Assembly (NCBI RefSeq): GCF_004115085.1
Contig: NZ_QXJP01000003.1
Span: forward strand, 124,001 to 188,000
DNA length: 64,000 nt
Direction: 5' to 3'
Source: Longirhabdus pacifica
GTDB taxonomy: Bacteria > Bacillota > Bacilli > Paenibacillales > DSM-105158
The position numbers were made by a program, and so were the translations under genes. Below, one piece after another: positions 26,838 to 35,259 of this stretch. How positions within the stretch are numbered: the stretch's first letter is position 1; every line of letters starts with the position of its first letter. The notes beneath the pieces are model-generated. The model ran no database searches, had not been told where the DNA came from, and saw only the letters and a program-made list of their open reading frames with translations.

Positions 26838-27998
26838 CTACTTGACTAATGAAACGATTTTTTGTGCACCGTCTGCCATGGAATCGGCTGCAACAATATT
26901 TAATCCAGATTCATTAAGAATGCGCTTTCCAATCTCCACGTTTGTCCCTTCTAAACGTACGACAAGTGGGCGATCCAAACTGATTTGTTTCGCTGCTTCC
27001 ACCACACCATTTGCGATAACGTCACAACGCATAATACCACCAAATATGTTGACAAAAATCCCTTTTACATTCTCATCAGATAAGATGATTTTAAATGCTT
27101 CCGTTACTTTCTCTGTTGTAGCGCCGCCTCCAACGTCGAGGAAGTTTGCAGGGTCTCCACCGTAATGTTTAATGATATCCATCGTTGCCATAGCTAGGCC
27201 AGCACCATTAACCATACATCCAATATTTCCATCTAATGCGATGTAGCTTAGATCGTACTCCGATGCTTGAATTTCTTTTTCATCTTCTTCTGCCAAGTCA
27301 CGTAGTTCCAAAATATCTTGATGTCTAAACAATGCGTTAGAATCGAAATTTAGTTTTGCATCCAATGCCATCACATTTCCATCGCCCGTCACGACAAGTG
27401 GATTGATTTCAGCAATGGAACAATCTTTTTCAATAAATGCATGATATAAAGAAATCATAAACTTTGCTGCTTTGTTTACGAGTGATTTAGGTATATTAAT
27501 TGCATAAGCAAGTTTTTTCGCTTGAAATGGCATCAATCCAACAGCAGGATCGATAACTTCTTTGAAAATTTTCTCTGGTGTTTTTTCTGCGACTTCTTCA
27601 ATTTCTGTACCGCCTTCTTCTGAAGCCATCATGACAACACGACCTGTTGCACGATCTACTACTACACCAACGTAGTATTCTTGCTTTATGTCACAACCTT
27701 GCTCTATAAGAAGTCTCTTCACTTCTTTCCCTTCGGGGCCTGTTTGATGTGTGACAAGCACTTTCCCTAACAATTCACCAGCATATGTACGAACTTCTTC
27801 CACACTTTTGGCAATTTTGACACCACCAGCTTTACCGCGACCACCAGCGTGTATTTGAGCTTTTACAACCGTGACAGATGAATTTAGCTCTTCTGCTGCT
27901 TTTACTGCTTCGTCTACTGTAAAAGCTACTCTTCCTTCTGGTACAGAAACCCCGTATTGTTTTAGGACTTCTTTACCTTGATACTCATGGATATTCAT
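26838..27998 (-). CDS. sucC: Succinyl-CoA synthetase beta subunit SucC
   Basis: SucC is the nucleotide-grasp subunit partnering SucD. The 386-residue protein begins [17 protein letters not shown] and contains [36 protein letters not shown] and [17 protein letters not shown], all family hallmarks. AGGAGG stands before the ATG. It is divergent from comM. Confidence 0.98.
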   Translation of the reverse strand: MNIHEYQGKEVLKQYGVSVPEGRVAFTVDEAVKAAEELNSSVTVVKAQIHAGGRGKAGGVKIAKSVEEVRTYAGELLGKVLVTHQTGPEGKEVKRLLIEQGCDIKQEYYVGVVVDRATGRVVMMASEEGGTEIEEVAEKTPEKIFKEVIDPAVGLMPFQAKKLAYAINIPKSLVNKAAKFMISLYHAFIEKDCSIAEINPLVVTGDGNVMALDAKLNFDSNALFRHQDILELRDLAEEDEKEIQASEYDLSYIALDGNIGCMVNGAGLAMATMDIIKHYGGDPANFLDVGGGATTEKVTEAFKIILSDENVKGIFVNIFGGIMRCDVIANGVVEAAKQISLDRPLVVRLEGTNVEIGKRILNESGLNIVAADSMADGAQKIVSLVK

Positions 27999-28030
27999 TC
28001 ACACATCCTCCTAACAATATCTCAATTGAT

Positions 28031-28120
28031 TCCAATTGGATTAAAATAAATGGATAAAACATTTTTTTGCAAAAAACGACTCATGAAAAATGTGATGGAT
28101 AAACCTTTACTATTGTATCA
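28031..28120 (-). promoter_or_regulatory. sucC promoter region
   Basis: On the minus strand TGATACAAT (extended -10, 28112-28120) lies about 114 bases before sucC; no good -35 is visible. The leader includes the ten-base palindrome TCCAATTGGA (28031-28040). Upstream, AGTTTTCAAAATTTT (28142-28156) matches the CodY consensus at 11 of 15 positions, too weak to assert. Confidence 0.45.
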
Positions 28121-28237
28121 TTTTTCTTATTAACATGCCTTAAAATTTTGAAAACTAAATTAAATTCAATAGCAATTTATTACAAATTAATATATGCAGC
28201 ACTTTTACTGTAAAATTTTTGTGGTGTTTTGTCTCTG

Positions 28238-28266
28238 TTGTAAAATACAGCTTCATCATGTACAAT
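28238..28266 (+). promoter_or_regulatory. Likely comM promoter
   Basis: TTGTAA (28238-28243) and TACAAT (28261-28266) are 17 bases apart, matching SigA at four and five of six positions. A transcript from here would carry a leader of about 170 bases that includes the paired elements described at 28307-28420. No convincing ComK box pair was found. Confidence 0.55.
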
Positions 28267-28275
28267 CAAATGAGA

Positions 28276-28335
28276 TATAAAGATGAAGAAATGAATGAAT
28301 ACAAATTTTACGCCTCAGTTGACAGGCGTAAAGGT
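28276..28335 (+). repeat. Dispersed repeat, copy 1 (comM leader)
   Basis: About 60 bases closely match 52753-52811 on the other strand. Shared blocks are TATAAA, ATGAAGAAAT, ATACAA, TTTACGCCTCAGT and GCGTAAAGGT. The second half is a hairpin (TTTACGCCT with AGGCGTAAA). Differences fall mainly in the loop and between blocks, suggesting conserved RNA structure. Confidence 0.7.
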
Positions 28336-28420
28336 GATGAATGTAGAGAAATAAATATAAGGTAGGAATAAGGAAGCACCTTTTCCAGTCAAACGGCGTG
28401 AAACAACTTTCATTTACGCC
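28307..28420 (+). promoter_or_regulatory. Structured 5' leader of comM with alternative pairings
   Basis: Four related arms occur in order: A TTTACGCCT (28307-28315), B AGGCGTAAA (28324-28332), C GGCGTGAAA (28395-28403), D TTTACGCC (28413-28420). A pairs perfectly with B; C can pair with D around a short loop. B can instead pair with D (eight pairs) and A with C (eight pairs with one G-U). D ends about ten bases before the comM ribosome site, so the choice of pairing could affect translation. This is inference from sequence. Confidence 0.6.
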
Positions 28421-28442
28421 CGACTTGAAGGAGGTTTTTTTT

Positions 28443-29972
28443 GTGTACACAAAGTTATTAAGCTGTTGCATACAAGGAATAGATGGTCAAATTATTGAAG
28501 TCGAAGTCGACATCAGCCCAGGATTACCTCAATTCAATATCGTTGGATTACCTGATTCTGCTGTCCGAGAATCGATAGAGAGAGTGAGAGCAGCAATTAA
28601 GAATAGTCAATTTCAATTTCCAACCCAACGTATTACCGTCAATTTAGCTCCTGCTGACTTGAAAAAAGAAGGGTCTTCTTTTGATCTAGCTATCGCAGCC
28701 GGCATTTTATTGGCAAGTAAACAAGTACAAATGGATAATCATCATCAAACGATTTTTATAGGCGAATTATCTTTAGAAGGAAGTCTTAGACCGATTAACG
28801 GCATGCTATCCATGATTCATCACATTAAAAGAAAAGGAATACGTCACATTGTACTTCCATATGGAAATTTAGAAGAAGCTTCCTTGATCTCCAATCTACA
28901 AATAGGACCTCTTACACATTTAAAACAGTTATCTTCTCCTATCGTTCCCTATGACTATCATGTCAACATAGCCGCAAGTGATAGGCACCATGAAATGAAG
29001 CATGATTATGTCGAAGTCAAAGGGCAGCATCACGTGAAAAGAGCCTTAATGATTGCGGCCGCTGGCATGCATAACATACTACTCATCGGTCCACCTGGAA
29101 CAGGAAAAACGATGATGATGCGAAGACTTCCTAGCATCCTTCCCCCATTATCAGAAGAAGAATCCTTAGAAGTAACGAAAATCTACAGTGTATGCAATCA
29201 ACTAAAGCATACGAATCAATTAATGACAGAAAGGCCTTTTCGCGCCCCACACCATACGATTACAGCTGCTGGATTAATTGGCGGAGGATCAACACCGAAA
29301 CCAGGTGAAGTTAGCTTAGCACACTACGGTGTATTATACTTAGATGAACTTCCTGAATTCTCCAGACCAGTGCTTGAAGTCATGAGGCAACCTCTAGAGG
29401 ATCATTCCATCACAATTAGCCGTGCACGAGCTTCTTATACATTCCCGACCAAGTTTATTTTAGCATGCTCGATGAATCCATGCCCATGTGGCTTCTTTGG
29501 AGCAGAAGGACAACACAAAACGTGTACATGTCATACACATAGCATTCAGAAATATCGTTCGAAAATTTCCGGACCATTACTAGATCGAATCGATATGCAT
29601 GTGGAAGTACCTTGGATGAATTACGAAATGATACAGCGTGATACAAAGCCTTTAAGCTCTGTAGATATGAGGAGAATGGTACAGCAAGCTCGCTACATGC
29701 AGCAGCATCGTTATCGCTCTTTGAGAGAATGCAACTGGAATTCACAATTATACGGTAAGCAGTTAGAGCATTTCTGCGCTTTGGACAAAGAAACGCAAGC
29801 ATTCATGCAGCAAGCATTTGAAAGCTTTCACCTAAGTATGCGCTCCCATGATCGGATTTTAAAATTAGGAAGAACGATTGCGGATTTAGACGGTAAGGAA
29901 CACGTATCTTTGACCCATTTGGCAGAGGCAATGCAATACCGCTGCCTAGATAAAGAAGAAGGGATATTATAA
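28443..29972 (+). CDS. comM: YifB/ComM family AAA+ ATPase (Mg-chelatase-like)
   Basis: ComM-type proteins are hexameric helicases that promote branch migration during natural transformation in Gram-negatives; the role in Bacillaceae is less studied. The product (about 509 residues) has an N-terminal Lon/ChlI-like domain (VDISPGLPQFNIVGLPDSA), Walker A LLIGPPGTGKTMMMRRLP, YLDELPEFSR and a zinc-type CSMNPCPCGFFG, then the C-terminal Mg-chelatase domain. I take the GTG (VYTKLLSCC) as start, eight bases after GAAGGAGG; the longer frame lacks a ribosome site. It is on the plus strand, opposite to its neighbours. Confidence 0.93.
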   Translation: MYTKLLSCCIQGIDGQIIEVEVDISPGLPQFNIVGLPDSAVRESIERVRAAIKNSQFQFPTQRITVNLAPADLKKEGSSFDLAIAAGILLASKQVQMDNHHQTIFIGELSLEGSLRPINGMLSMIHHIKRKGIRHIVLPYGNLEEASLISNLQIGPLTHLKQLSSPIVPYDYHVNIAASDRHHEMKHDYVEVKGQHHVKRALMIAAAGMHNILLIGPPGTGKTMMMRRLPSILPPLSEEESLEVTKIYSVCNQLKHTNQLMTERPFRAPHHTITAAGLIGGGSTPKPGEVSLAHYGVLYLDELPEFSRPVLEVMRQPLEDHSITISRARASYTFPTKFILACSMNPCPCGFFGAEGQHKTCTCHTHSIQKYRSKISGPLLDRIDMHVEVPWMNYEMIQRDTKPLSSVDMRRMVQQARYMQQHRYRSLRECNWNSQLYGKQLEHFCALDKETQAFMQQAFESFHLSMRSHDRILKLGRTIADLDGKEHVSLTHLAEAMQYRCLDKEEGIL

Positions 29973-30085
29973 TAAAGAACTTTTCATCCATTTCACATTA
30001 CCCTCACAACATAGAGCATAAAATGAAAGAAACAGAGTGATCCTATACGTACATGAAAATGAATATGCAAAAATGGAGGCGTGAA

Positions 30086-30265
30086 ATGATGATCAATAAT
30101 TTAGAGAGCAACTATAACTGTGCTCATGCTAATGATGATTTACCTCAGTTAAAACAAGAACTCATGATTTTAAAACATCATCATGATGGTTCAGAGGAAA
30201 GTAAAGAAAAAATAAATACAATAGAAAATCAAATTCATTTTATTGAAAATAAATGTCATATGTAA
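30086..30265 (+). CDS. Small hypothetical protein downstream of comM
   Basis: An open frame of 59 residues starts MMINNLESNYNCAHANDD with GGAGG six bases before the ATG, a good ribosome site. It is hydrophilic, with a charged amphipathic helix (QLKQELMILKHHHDG, then EESKEKINTIENQI) that may form a coiled coil, and two cysteines. I recognise no family. It ends three bases before the convergent yraN stop. A gap of about 110 bases separates it from comM without an evident terminator, so co-transcription is possible. Confidence 0.55.
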   Translation: MMINNLESNYNCAHANDDLPQLKQELMILKHHHDGSEESKEKINTIENQIHFIENKCHM

Positions 30266-30268
30266 AAA

Positions 30269-30661
30269 TTAAAATGCATGTTCTATATGCTGTAGTTCCG
30301 TTTTTTCTTTTATAATATGAATACCAATCACATCAAATCTTACTAACAAATCTTGCAAATGTTGTTGCTGCATGTAGAATTGTGCTGCTTGACGAATTTT
30401 ATTTTGTTTTTTAGCATCTACAGACTCCTCCGGAGTTCCAAAATAGGGGGAGTTTGATCGTGTACGGACTTCTGTAAAAACAAGGGTGTCCCCATCTTTA
30501 GATATAATATCGATCTCAGCGAATCGACAACGCCAATTTTGCTGTAAAATGTGATGATGTTTAGAAATTAAGTAGGCAAAGGCAATCTCCTCTCCTTTTT
30601 TACCTAACTGCTGTTTGTACGCTTTATCTTTTTGATCTTTTTTCTCTTTTGAACGACCCAC
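30269..30661 (-). CDS. YraN/UPF0102 family endonuclease-like protein
   Basis: The 130-residue protein has the UPF0102 core: GKKGEEIAFAYLISKHHHIL, then WRCRFAEIDIISKDGDTLVF and TEVRTRSN, with the Glu/Asp/Glu-x-Arg arrangement of the restriction-endonuclease-like fold. Cellular function is not well defined. The start is GTG after AGGAGGG. It follows ylqH after a short tandem repeat. B. subtilis ylqH is followed directly by sucC, so yraN, the small gene and comM are extra here. Confidence 0.88.
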   Translation of the reverse strand: MGRSKEKKDQKDKAYKQQLGKKGEEIAFAYLISKHHHILQQNWRCRFAEIDIISKDGDTLVFTEVRTRSNSPYFGTPEESVDAKKQNKIRQAAQFYMQQQHLQDLLVRFDVIGIHIIKEKTELQHIEHAF

Positions 30662-30693
30662 AACAAACCCTCCTGCTTTTACTCCTGTATTGG

Positions 30694-30733
30694 TATTTTG
30701 TTATTTTGTTATTTTGTTATTTTGTTGTTTTGT
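30694..30733. repeat. Tandem octamer repeat at the ylqH 3' end
   Basis: Four exact copies of TATTTTGT plus one variant TGTTTTGT lie head to tail. The ylqH stop codon (30717-30719) falls inside the array and the rest sits in the spacer before the yraN ribosome site. Copy-number change would mostly alter the spacer. Confidence 0.9.
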
Positions 30734-31022
30734 TGCTATGTGCTAAAAAATGCTCATCCCACTGCCCATCTACTTGGTACACAAAAGTTAAGATTTCAGC
30801 AACCATTTGATATAGCTCAGGTGGAATTTGCTTGTCAATATCCAGTGCCGATAAAACTTCTATTAACGATGCATCTTCTTGTATTGGAACGCCATGTTCC
30901 GAAGCCGTGTCAATAATTCGCTGGGCAACAAACCCTCTTCCTTTGGCAGATAAAATAGGGGCCTCTCCTTTTGCAGGATCATACGTAATGGCAGCGGCCT
31001 TTTTTACATTTTTTGTACTCAT
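30717..31022 (-). CDS. ylqH: FlhB cytoplasmic-domain-like protein YlqH
   Basis: This stand-alone protein resembles the C-terminal cytoplasmic domain of FlhB/EscU without its membrane part. The 101 residues include KKAAAITYDPAKGEAPILSA, GFVAQRIIDTASEHGVPI and LSALDIDKQIPPELYQMVAEI. At the FlhB autocleavage site (NPTH) it has YDPA, so self-cleavage is not expected. It overlaps ylqG by four bases (ATGA). By homology it is thought to act on export specificity, but its role is unproved. Confidence 0.88.
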   Translation of the reverse strand: MSTKNVKKAAAITYDPAKGEAPILSAKGRGFVAQRIIDTASEHGVPIQEDASLIEVLSALDIDKQIPPELYQMVAEILTFVYQVDGQWDEHFLAHSNKTTK

Positions 31023-32701
31023 ATTTTTATATCCACTCGCTTGTAGTTCATTTTGTTTGTCTCTTGCATCTGCTGTGTTAAAGGTAACGTATCTTTTTCT
31101 GAAGCTTCTTTTATATAATCAGGATATTTATCGAATTGAATAGATGATAAATGATAGCCCGATTTTTTCAATGCATCAAACAAAGGTTGTTGAAATGCTT
31201 GTGTTAACGGAGCTACAAAAGCGTGATCGTTATGCATCGTAACACTCACTATTTTATTCGTCACTTTCACATCCAAAAATGTGTTACCTAAATGGGTTAA
31301 GCAAAGATCAAACATCATTCGACAATTTTCTGCGTCTAACTCACCTTTTTGTCCTCTCCGTGAGGAAATCGTAATAGATGGATGATGATCTTCTTTCGTT
31401 TGCGGTAACGGCAGCTGCATCGTAACATGTGTAAATACACCTTGTCTGTCGGAACTCAGTAGAAGCTGCTGTCCCGTAATTTGTTGAATAAGCTGCTGCG
31501 CTGTCTCTTTTATACTAGGTGGAACGTCTTCCATTTTTACGAGCTGTAATAATGAACCTTTTAACGTTGAAACGTTTTCTAGTTGTTTCATCATCATTTC
31601 TTGATTGGCTGTCGTGACGCTCCCAGATTTAGCACCACCTTCTTTTGTAGCTAAACCGTTGTGTTCGTTCAATATTTTAGCTATGTTTTGCTCGTAATGA
31701 ACGCCAAGTGCTTTCAGTAGTTGTCCCATACTTGTTTCTGTGGTAGAAGGCTGCATACCACTAGCCGCTGCGTTTCCGCTAATGTTACTTGCCGTTGCAG
31801 TGCTTGGATTTGCTTGTGCTTGTATAGCTGCTTGTTCTGATGGCTTAGATCCGCTCAACGTTGTCGTTTCCATCACAGTAGATGTTGCTTGAAAAGTTGG
31901 CATATTGGAAGGTGATACATGACTTGCTGGTGATGGTACATTTTGATTAGCCAATAGTGACTGATTTATCCCGTTTGCCCCTTGATTAGTTTGATTAGGT
32001 AAAGATGCAGAAGCATTTAGCGCTTGAAATGCCGCTGTATGTTGCATGACATGTTGTAATTGCTGTTGCAGTAGCTGTACATGCTGTCCGCTGGAAGTAG
32101 AAGTTGGCATGAACTGTTGTAATTGAGATTGCAGCGTCTGAACTTGGTTCATCATTGGCTTACCAAACAGTACTTGATGCAGTGCCGACACGCTTTGACT
32201 ACTGAGTGGCATTCCTTTTTCTCTGAGCATTACTGCAGATTGAATCCATTCGTTTGTAGCAACATGAGCAGGCTTATCACTCAATATAAGAGATAACGCT
32301 GCAAATTCAGATTTTTGCATCGGTATTCCTTGTGCATGCATCATTTTAATAAGCAACTGATGTTGATTGTTCTTAGGATCAGCAGCAAATGATTCTAGCA
32401 ACGAAGCTAATGTCATCGGATCTAACGTGAGTTGTTGAAACGGGACAGGTTTTAAAATCAACTGACCATGAGCAGACTGTGGCTGGACGTTTAGCCATGT
32501 TGTTTCCCCTTGTTTCAGTGGCGTTTCTAGCGTCGCTTTTACCGTCACTCCGTTCAAATCTAACAATGCTTCATTATTTGCCAGTAACTGCAATACCGTT
32601 CCTCTCACTGTTTGTCCTGCTTTTAATTCTAAGACTTTACTATCTTTCGCCCGCACATCTCCGATAAATTGTTGCACTAATTGCCCTATGTTCAAATTCA
32701 T
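31019..32701 (-). CDS. ylqG: YlqG, FliK-like protein
   Basis: The product is about 560 residues, low-complexity (Gln, Ser, Thr, Ala) in the middle, with no signal peptide or membrane segment. The C-terminal part (about 440-540: FTHVTMQLPLPQ, then MFDLCLTHLGNTFLDVKVTN and LFDALKKSGYHLSSIQF) resembles the FliK hook-length-control domain. Its partner gene ylqH encodes an FlhB-like domain, repeating the FliK-FlhB pair outside the flagellar operon. AAGGAAG precedes the ATG at 32699-32701. B. subtilis YlqG is of similar size and unknown role. Confidence 0.82.
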   Translation of the reverse strand: MNLNIGQLVQQFIGDVRAKDSKVLELKAGQTVRGTVLQLLANNEALLDLNGVTVKATLETPLKQGETTWLNVQPQSAHGQLILKPVPFQQLTLDPMTLASLLESFAADPKNNQHQLLIKMMHAQGIPMQKSEFAALSLILSDKPAHVATNEWIQSAVMLREKGMPLSSQSVSALHQVLFGKPMMNQVQTLQSQLQQFMPTSTSSGQHVQLLQQQLQHVMQHTAAFQALNASASLPNQTNQGANGINQSLLANQNVPSPASHVSPSNMPTFQATSTVMETTTLSGSKPSEQAAIQAQANPSTATASNISGNAAASGMQPSTTETSMGQLLKALGVHYEQNIAKILNEHNGLATKEGGAKSGSVTTANQEMMMKQLENVSTLKGSLLQLVKMEDVPPSIKETAQQLIQQITGQQLLLSSDRQGVFTHVTMQLPLPQTKEDHHPSITISSRRGQKGELDAENCRMMFDLCLTHLGNTFLDVKVTNKIVSVTMHNDHAFVAPLTQAFQQPLFDALKKSGYHLSSIQFDKYPDYIKEASEKDTLPLTQQMQETNKMNYKRVDIKI

Positions 32702-32853
32702 CACTTCCTTTATCGAACTATCATACTATATTGGTTACGTCATCTTATGTATAGCAATGTTATGTTTTATATCGGCAATTGTGTTGTCATTCGTGATAAA
32801 TGTATAACATGAGTGGTTGTAAACACTCGTTTTCTTTAATGAAAAAAAAGTTC

Positions 32854-33465
32854 TTAAAATAATTCCAACTGTTCTGTGACGATGTTCGATAAGAATGTAC
32901 GTCTGTGCATCGGGCTAGGTCCAAACTCCAGAATCATTTCCCGATGTTTTTTTGTCGCATATCCTTTATGCTTTGCTATATCGTATTCTGGATACAACTG
33001 CCCCCACTCATGACATAGTCGATCCCGTGTTACTTTTGCAATAATCGATGCTGCAGCGATGGAATGACTTTTCTCATCCCCTTTAATGATGCCCAACTGT
33101 GGAATATGACTATGTATCGTTTCTGCATCGATCAACAATTGATCTGGCTGAGGCGTACACTGCTCAACTGCCTTTTTCATTGCTAGTCTCGCTGCTTGTT
33201 TAATATTGATTTCATCAATCGTTGCAGCATCTACTCTGCCAACGCCAATCGCTAAGGCATGTTTTACTATTTCTTCATATAATGATTCTCTCTTTTTTTC
33301 GCTCAATTTTTTGGAGTCGTTGATGCCTTCCAATACTAATGATTGTGGCATAATAACCGCCGCGGCCACTACGTCTCCAAACAAACAACCTCTACCTACT
33401 TCATCTACTCCTGCTACATAGGTCATACCTTGTTTCCAAAACTGTTGTTCATTATCTAACATCAT
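32854..33465 (-). CDS. rnhB: Ribonuclease HII
   Basis: RNase HII removes ribonucleotides from DNA. The 203-residue protein has the catalytic motif AGVDEVGRGCLFGDVVAA (residues 18-35), the second aspartate in LLIDAETI and the third site in AAASIIAKVTRDR. It lacks the N-terminal extension of about 50-60 residues of B. subtilis RnhB (about 255 residues). It is the first gene of rnhB-ylqG-ylqH-yraN, 149 bases before ylqG; that gap shows only a weak hairpin with an eight-U tail just after the stop. Confidence 0.95.
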   Translation of the reverse strand: MMLDNEQQFWKQGMTYVAGVDEVGRGCLFGDVVAAAVIMPQSLVLEGINDSKKLSEKKRESLYEEIVKHALAIGVGRVDAATIDEINIKQAARLAMKKAVEQCTPQPDQLLIDAETIHSHIPQLGIIKGDEKSHSIAAASIIAKVTRDRLCHEWGQLYPEYDIAKHKGYATKKHREMILEFGPSPMHRRTFLSNIVTEQLELF

Positions 33466-33571
33466 GACGTTTTCTATCCCTTTCTATTGCTGTACTTCAT
33501 TTATTAAACCTTTTCCATTTCATTTTCGTCGCTATGAATAGGATGAAAAAATGAAGGTTTTTTATTAATCC

Positions 33572-33580
33572 ATTATAGCA
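33572..33580 (-). promoter_or_regulatory. rnhB promoter (extended -10)
   Basis: On the minus strand TGCTATAAT is a perfect -10 hexamer with the TGN extension, about 105 bases before rnhB. The -35 region 17 bases away (TACAAA) is poor. A TTGACT occurs further upstream without a matching -10. Confidence 0.55.
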
Positions 33581-33656
33581 AATTGTGTTTACCGTTTGTA
33601 TGTATGTACACTTTTAGTAAAAAGATGTAGTCAATAGATTGTAGTAAACATAAAAA

Positions 33657-33687
33657 CAAAAAAACTCTCATGTAATCAATGAGAGTT
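33657..33687 (-). terminator. Terminator downstream of rbgA
   Basis: Minus strand: a perfect nine-pair stem AACTCTCAT/ATGAGAGTT with loop TGATTAC, then a long U run. It lies 22 bases after the rbgA stop. Confidence 0.9.
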
Positions 33688-33708
33688 CATTTCATGCAAA
33701 GTTCATCA

Positions 33709-34572
33709 TCATGATGGTCTTTCTAAACTGATTTTACCCAGCTTATCTGTTCGCAGATCACGTAAAATAACTAACGAGGCTTTTTCCAAATTAATGACGC
33801 CACCACTTTGCAAACAACCGCGCTTTTTCCCAATCTGCTCCATGACTTCCACTATCTCATGTGGATTTTCAAGATCAGATGGCAATTCCTTTAATTCATA
33901 TCGATCCATCAGCGCATCAGGATAGGCTGTCATCAAATATTTTAACGTGTAAAAAGCAACGTCTTCTACATTCAATATTTCATCTTTTATCGCACCTGTT
34001 GCAGCTAACCGATAACCCACTTGTTCATCTTCAAACTTTGGCCACAAAATCCCTGGTGTATCCAACAACTCCAGTTCTTGTCCCACACGTATCCATTGCT
34101 GTGCTTTCGTAATGCCCGGTCGATCACCAGTAGCCACGACATTTTTTCCAGTTAGACGATTAATGAGGGTTGACTTACCCACATTCGGAATACCTACAAT
34201 CAAAGCTCTTATCGCTCTAGCTTGTATGCCTTTCTTTTCTAACTTCGCTATTTTTTCAGATGCCGCTTGTTGACACAACGCAATGATGCCTTTACTACTC
34301 TTGCCTGTTGTAGAATCGACAGCAATCGTGAGATGCTTCTCTTGTTCGAAGTAAGCAACCCAATCTTTTGTGATTTGCTTGTCCGCCATGTCAGCTTTAT
34401 TCAACACGACAACCCTTGGTTTACGACTTAAAATCTCATCGATCATCGGGTTACGACTAGATAATGGTGTTCTCGCATCCAACAATTCGATAACGACATC
34501 AATAAGTTTTAATTTCTCTTCTATCTGTCTTCTTGCTTTGGCCATATGGCCGGGAAACCATTGTATTGTCAT
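33709..34572 (-). CDS. rbgA: Ribosome biogenesis GTPase RbgA (YlqF)
   Basis: RbgA is the circularly permuted GTPase required for late assembly of the 50S subunit. The 287-residue protein shows the permuted order: G4 VLNKADMA, G1 [15 protein letters not shown]2-like [13 protein letters not shown] and G3 [10 protein letters not shown], with the N-terminal [23 protein letters not shown] precedes the ATG. It is separated from rplS by a terminator. Confidence 0.97.
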   Translation of the reverse strand: MTIQWFPGHMAKARRQIEEKLKLIDVVIELLDARTPLSSRNPMIDEILSRKPRVVVLNKADMADKQITKDWVAYFEQEKHLTIAVDSTTGKSSKGIIALCQQAASEKIAKLEKKGIQARAIRALIVGIPNVGKSTLINRLTGKNVVATGDRPGITKAQQWIRVGQELELLDTPGILWPKFEDEQVGYRLAATGAIKDEILNVEDVAFYTLKYLMTAYPDALMDRYELKELPSDLENPHEIVEVMEQIGKKRGCLQSGGVINLEKASLVILRDLRTDKLGKISLERPS

Positions 34573-34619
34573 CTCTTCACCTCCAACATGACTGGCAGGT
34601 CCATTATGCTTATGCTTGT

Positions 34620-34655
34620 ATATAAATAGAAAGGAGCTTGTTTATACAAGCTCCT
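34620..34655 (-). terminator. Terminator downstream of rplS
   Basis: Minus strand: a perfect ten-pair stem AGGAGCTTGT/ACAAGCTCCT with loop ATAA, followed by UUCUAUUUAUA. It lies 20 bases after rplS and before rbgA. Confidence 0.85.
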
Positions 34656-34674
34656 CCATACATTTACGTACTTA

Positions 34675-35022
34675 TTATCGAATTTCTTTAATACGAGCTG
34701 CTTTTCCGCGTAATTCGCGTAAGTAGTATAACTTAGCACGACGTACTTTACCTCGGCGAGCCACTTCGATCTTATCGATTTTTGGAGAATGTATCGGGAA
34801 TGTTCTTTCCACTCCAACACCGTAAGAAATTTTTCTTACTGTGAATGTAGCACTGATTCCACTTCCACGACGCTTAATCACAACACCTTCGAACAACTGG
34901 ATACGCTCACGAGAACCCTCGATAACTTTCACGTAAACTTTCAACGTGTCACCAGGACGAAATGTTGGAATATCACTGCGGAACTGTTCCTGTGTAATCT
35001 CCTTTAATAGATCTAAATTCAT
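34675..35022 (-). CDS. rplS: 50S ribosomal protein L19
   Basis: L19 sits at the 30S-50S interface. The 115-residue product has [36 protein letters not shown] and the C-terminal [28 protein letters not shown] upstream sets the ATG at 35020-35022; the seven extra in-frame codons before it are leader. It has its own promoter and terminator here, because a phosphoesterase gene separates it from trmD. Confidence 0.98.
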   Translation of the reverse strand: MNLDLLKEITQEQFRSDIPTFRPGDTLKVYVKVIEGSRERIQLFEGVVIKRRGSGISATFTVRKISYGVGVERTFPIHSPKIDKIEVARRGKVRRAKLYYLRELRGKAARIKEIR

Positions 35023-35065
35023 GTTGACTCCCTCCTTCCACACAAGCGTTCTTGCCGTTTATAAC

Positions 35066-35155
35066 GATAGAACCTCATATTCTATCTACGTACAGAGGAC
35101 CGCTGTAATTAAACACAACACTATTAATAATAACATAGTAGAATGACCAATACAA
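35066..35155 (-). promoter_or_regulatory. rplS promoter and structured leader (candidate L19 leader)
   Basis: Minus strand: TTGTAT (35150-35155) and an extended TGTTATTAT (-10 at 35127-35132) are 17 bases apart. The leader of about 100 bases contains the hairpins TACAG/CTGTA (near 35093-35109) and GATAGAA/TTCTATC (35066-35086). Known L19 leaders of firmicutes lie at this place, but I cannot confirm the consensus by eye. Confidence 0.5.
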
Positions 35156-35259
35156 GTAGTGAAAATAAAGTGTAAGGAATAATTTTTGAGTATACCTTTT
35201 ATTATTCATCGTACTAATTACGATACGAATAAGTACTACATTACTCATAACTCCAGTAC

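Noticed and set aside
28142-28156. CodY-box-like sequence upstream of sucC
   Set aside because: Only 11 of 15 positions match the consensus; in AT-rich DNA such matches are common.
28150-28260. ComK box pair upstream of comM
   Set aside because: AAAA and TTTT tracts occur but not with the AAAA-N5-TTTT spacing in two correctly spaced boxes.
28292-28366. Possible 24-codon leader peptide in the comM leader (MNEYKFYAS and onward)
   Set aside because: No ribosome site, and the second copy of the repeat is not open in the same frame, so coding is not conserved.
28256-28471. Minus-strand frame opposite the comM leader
   Set aside because: No ribosome site, no recognisable sequence, and it lies over the structured leader and the start of comM.
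30694-30733. Phase-variable switch of ylqH by the octamer repeat
   Set aside because: The stop arises at the first standard unit, so gain or loss of later units would not change the protein.
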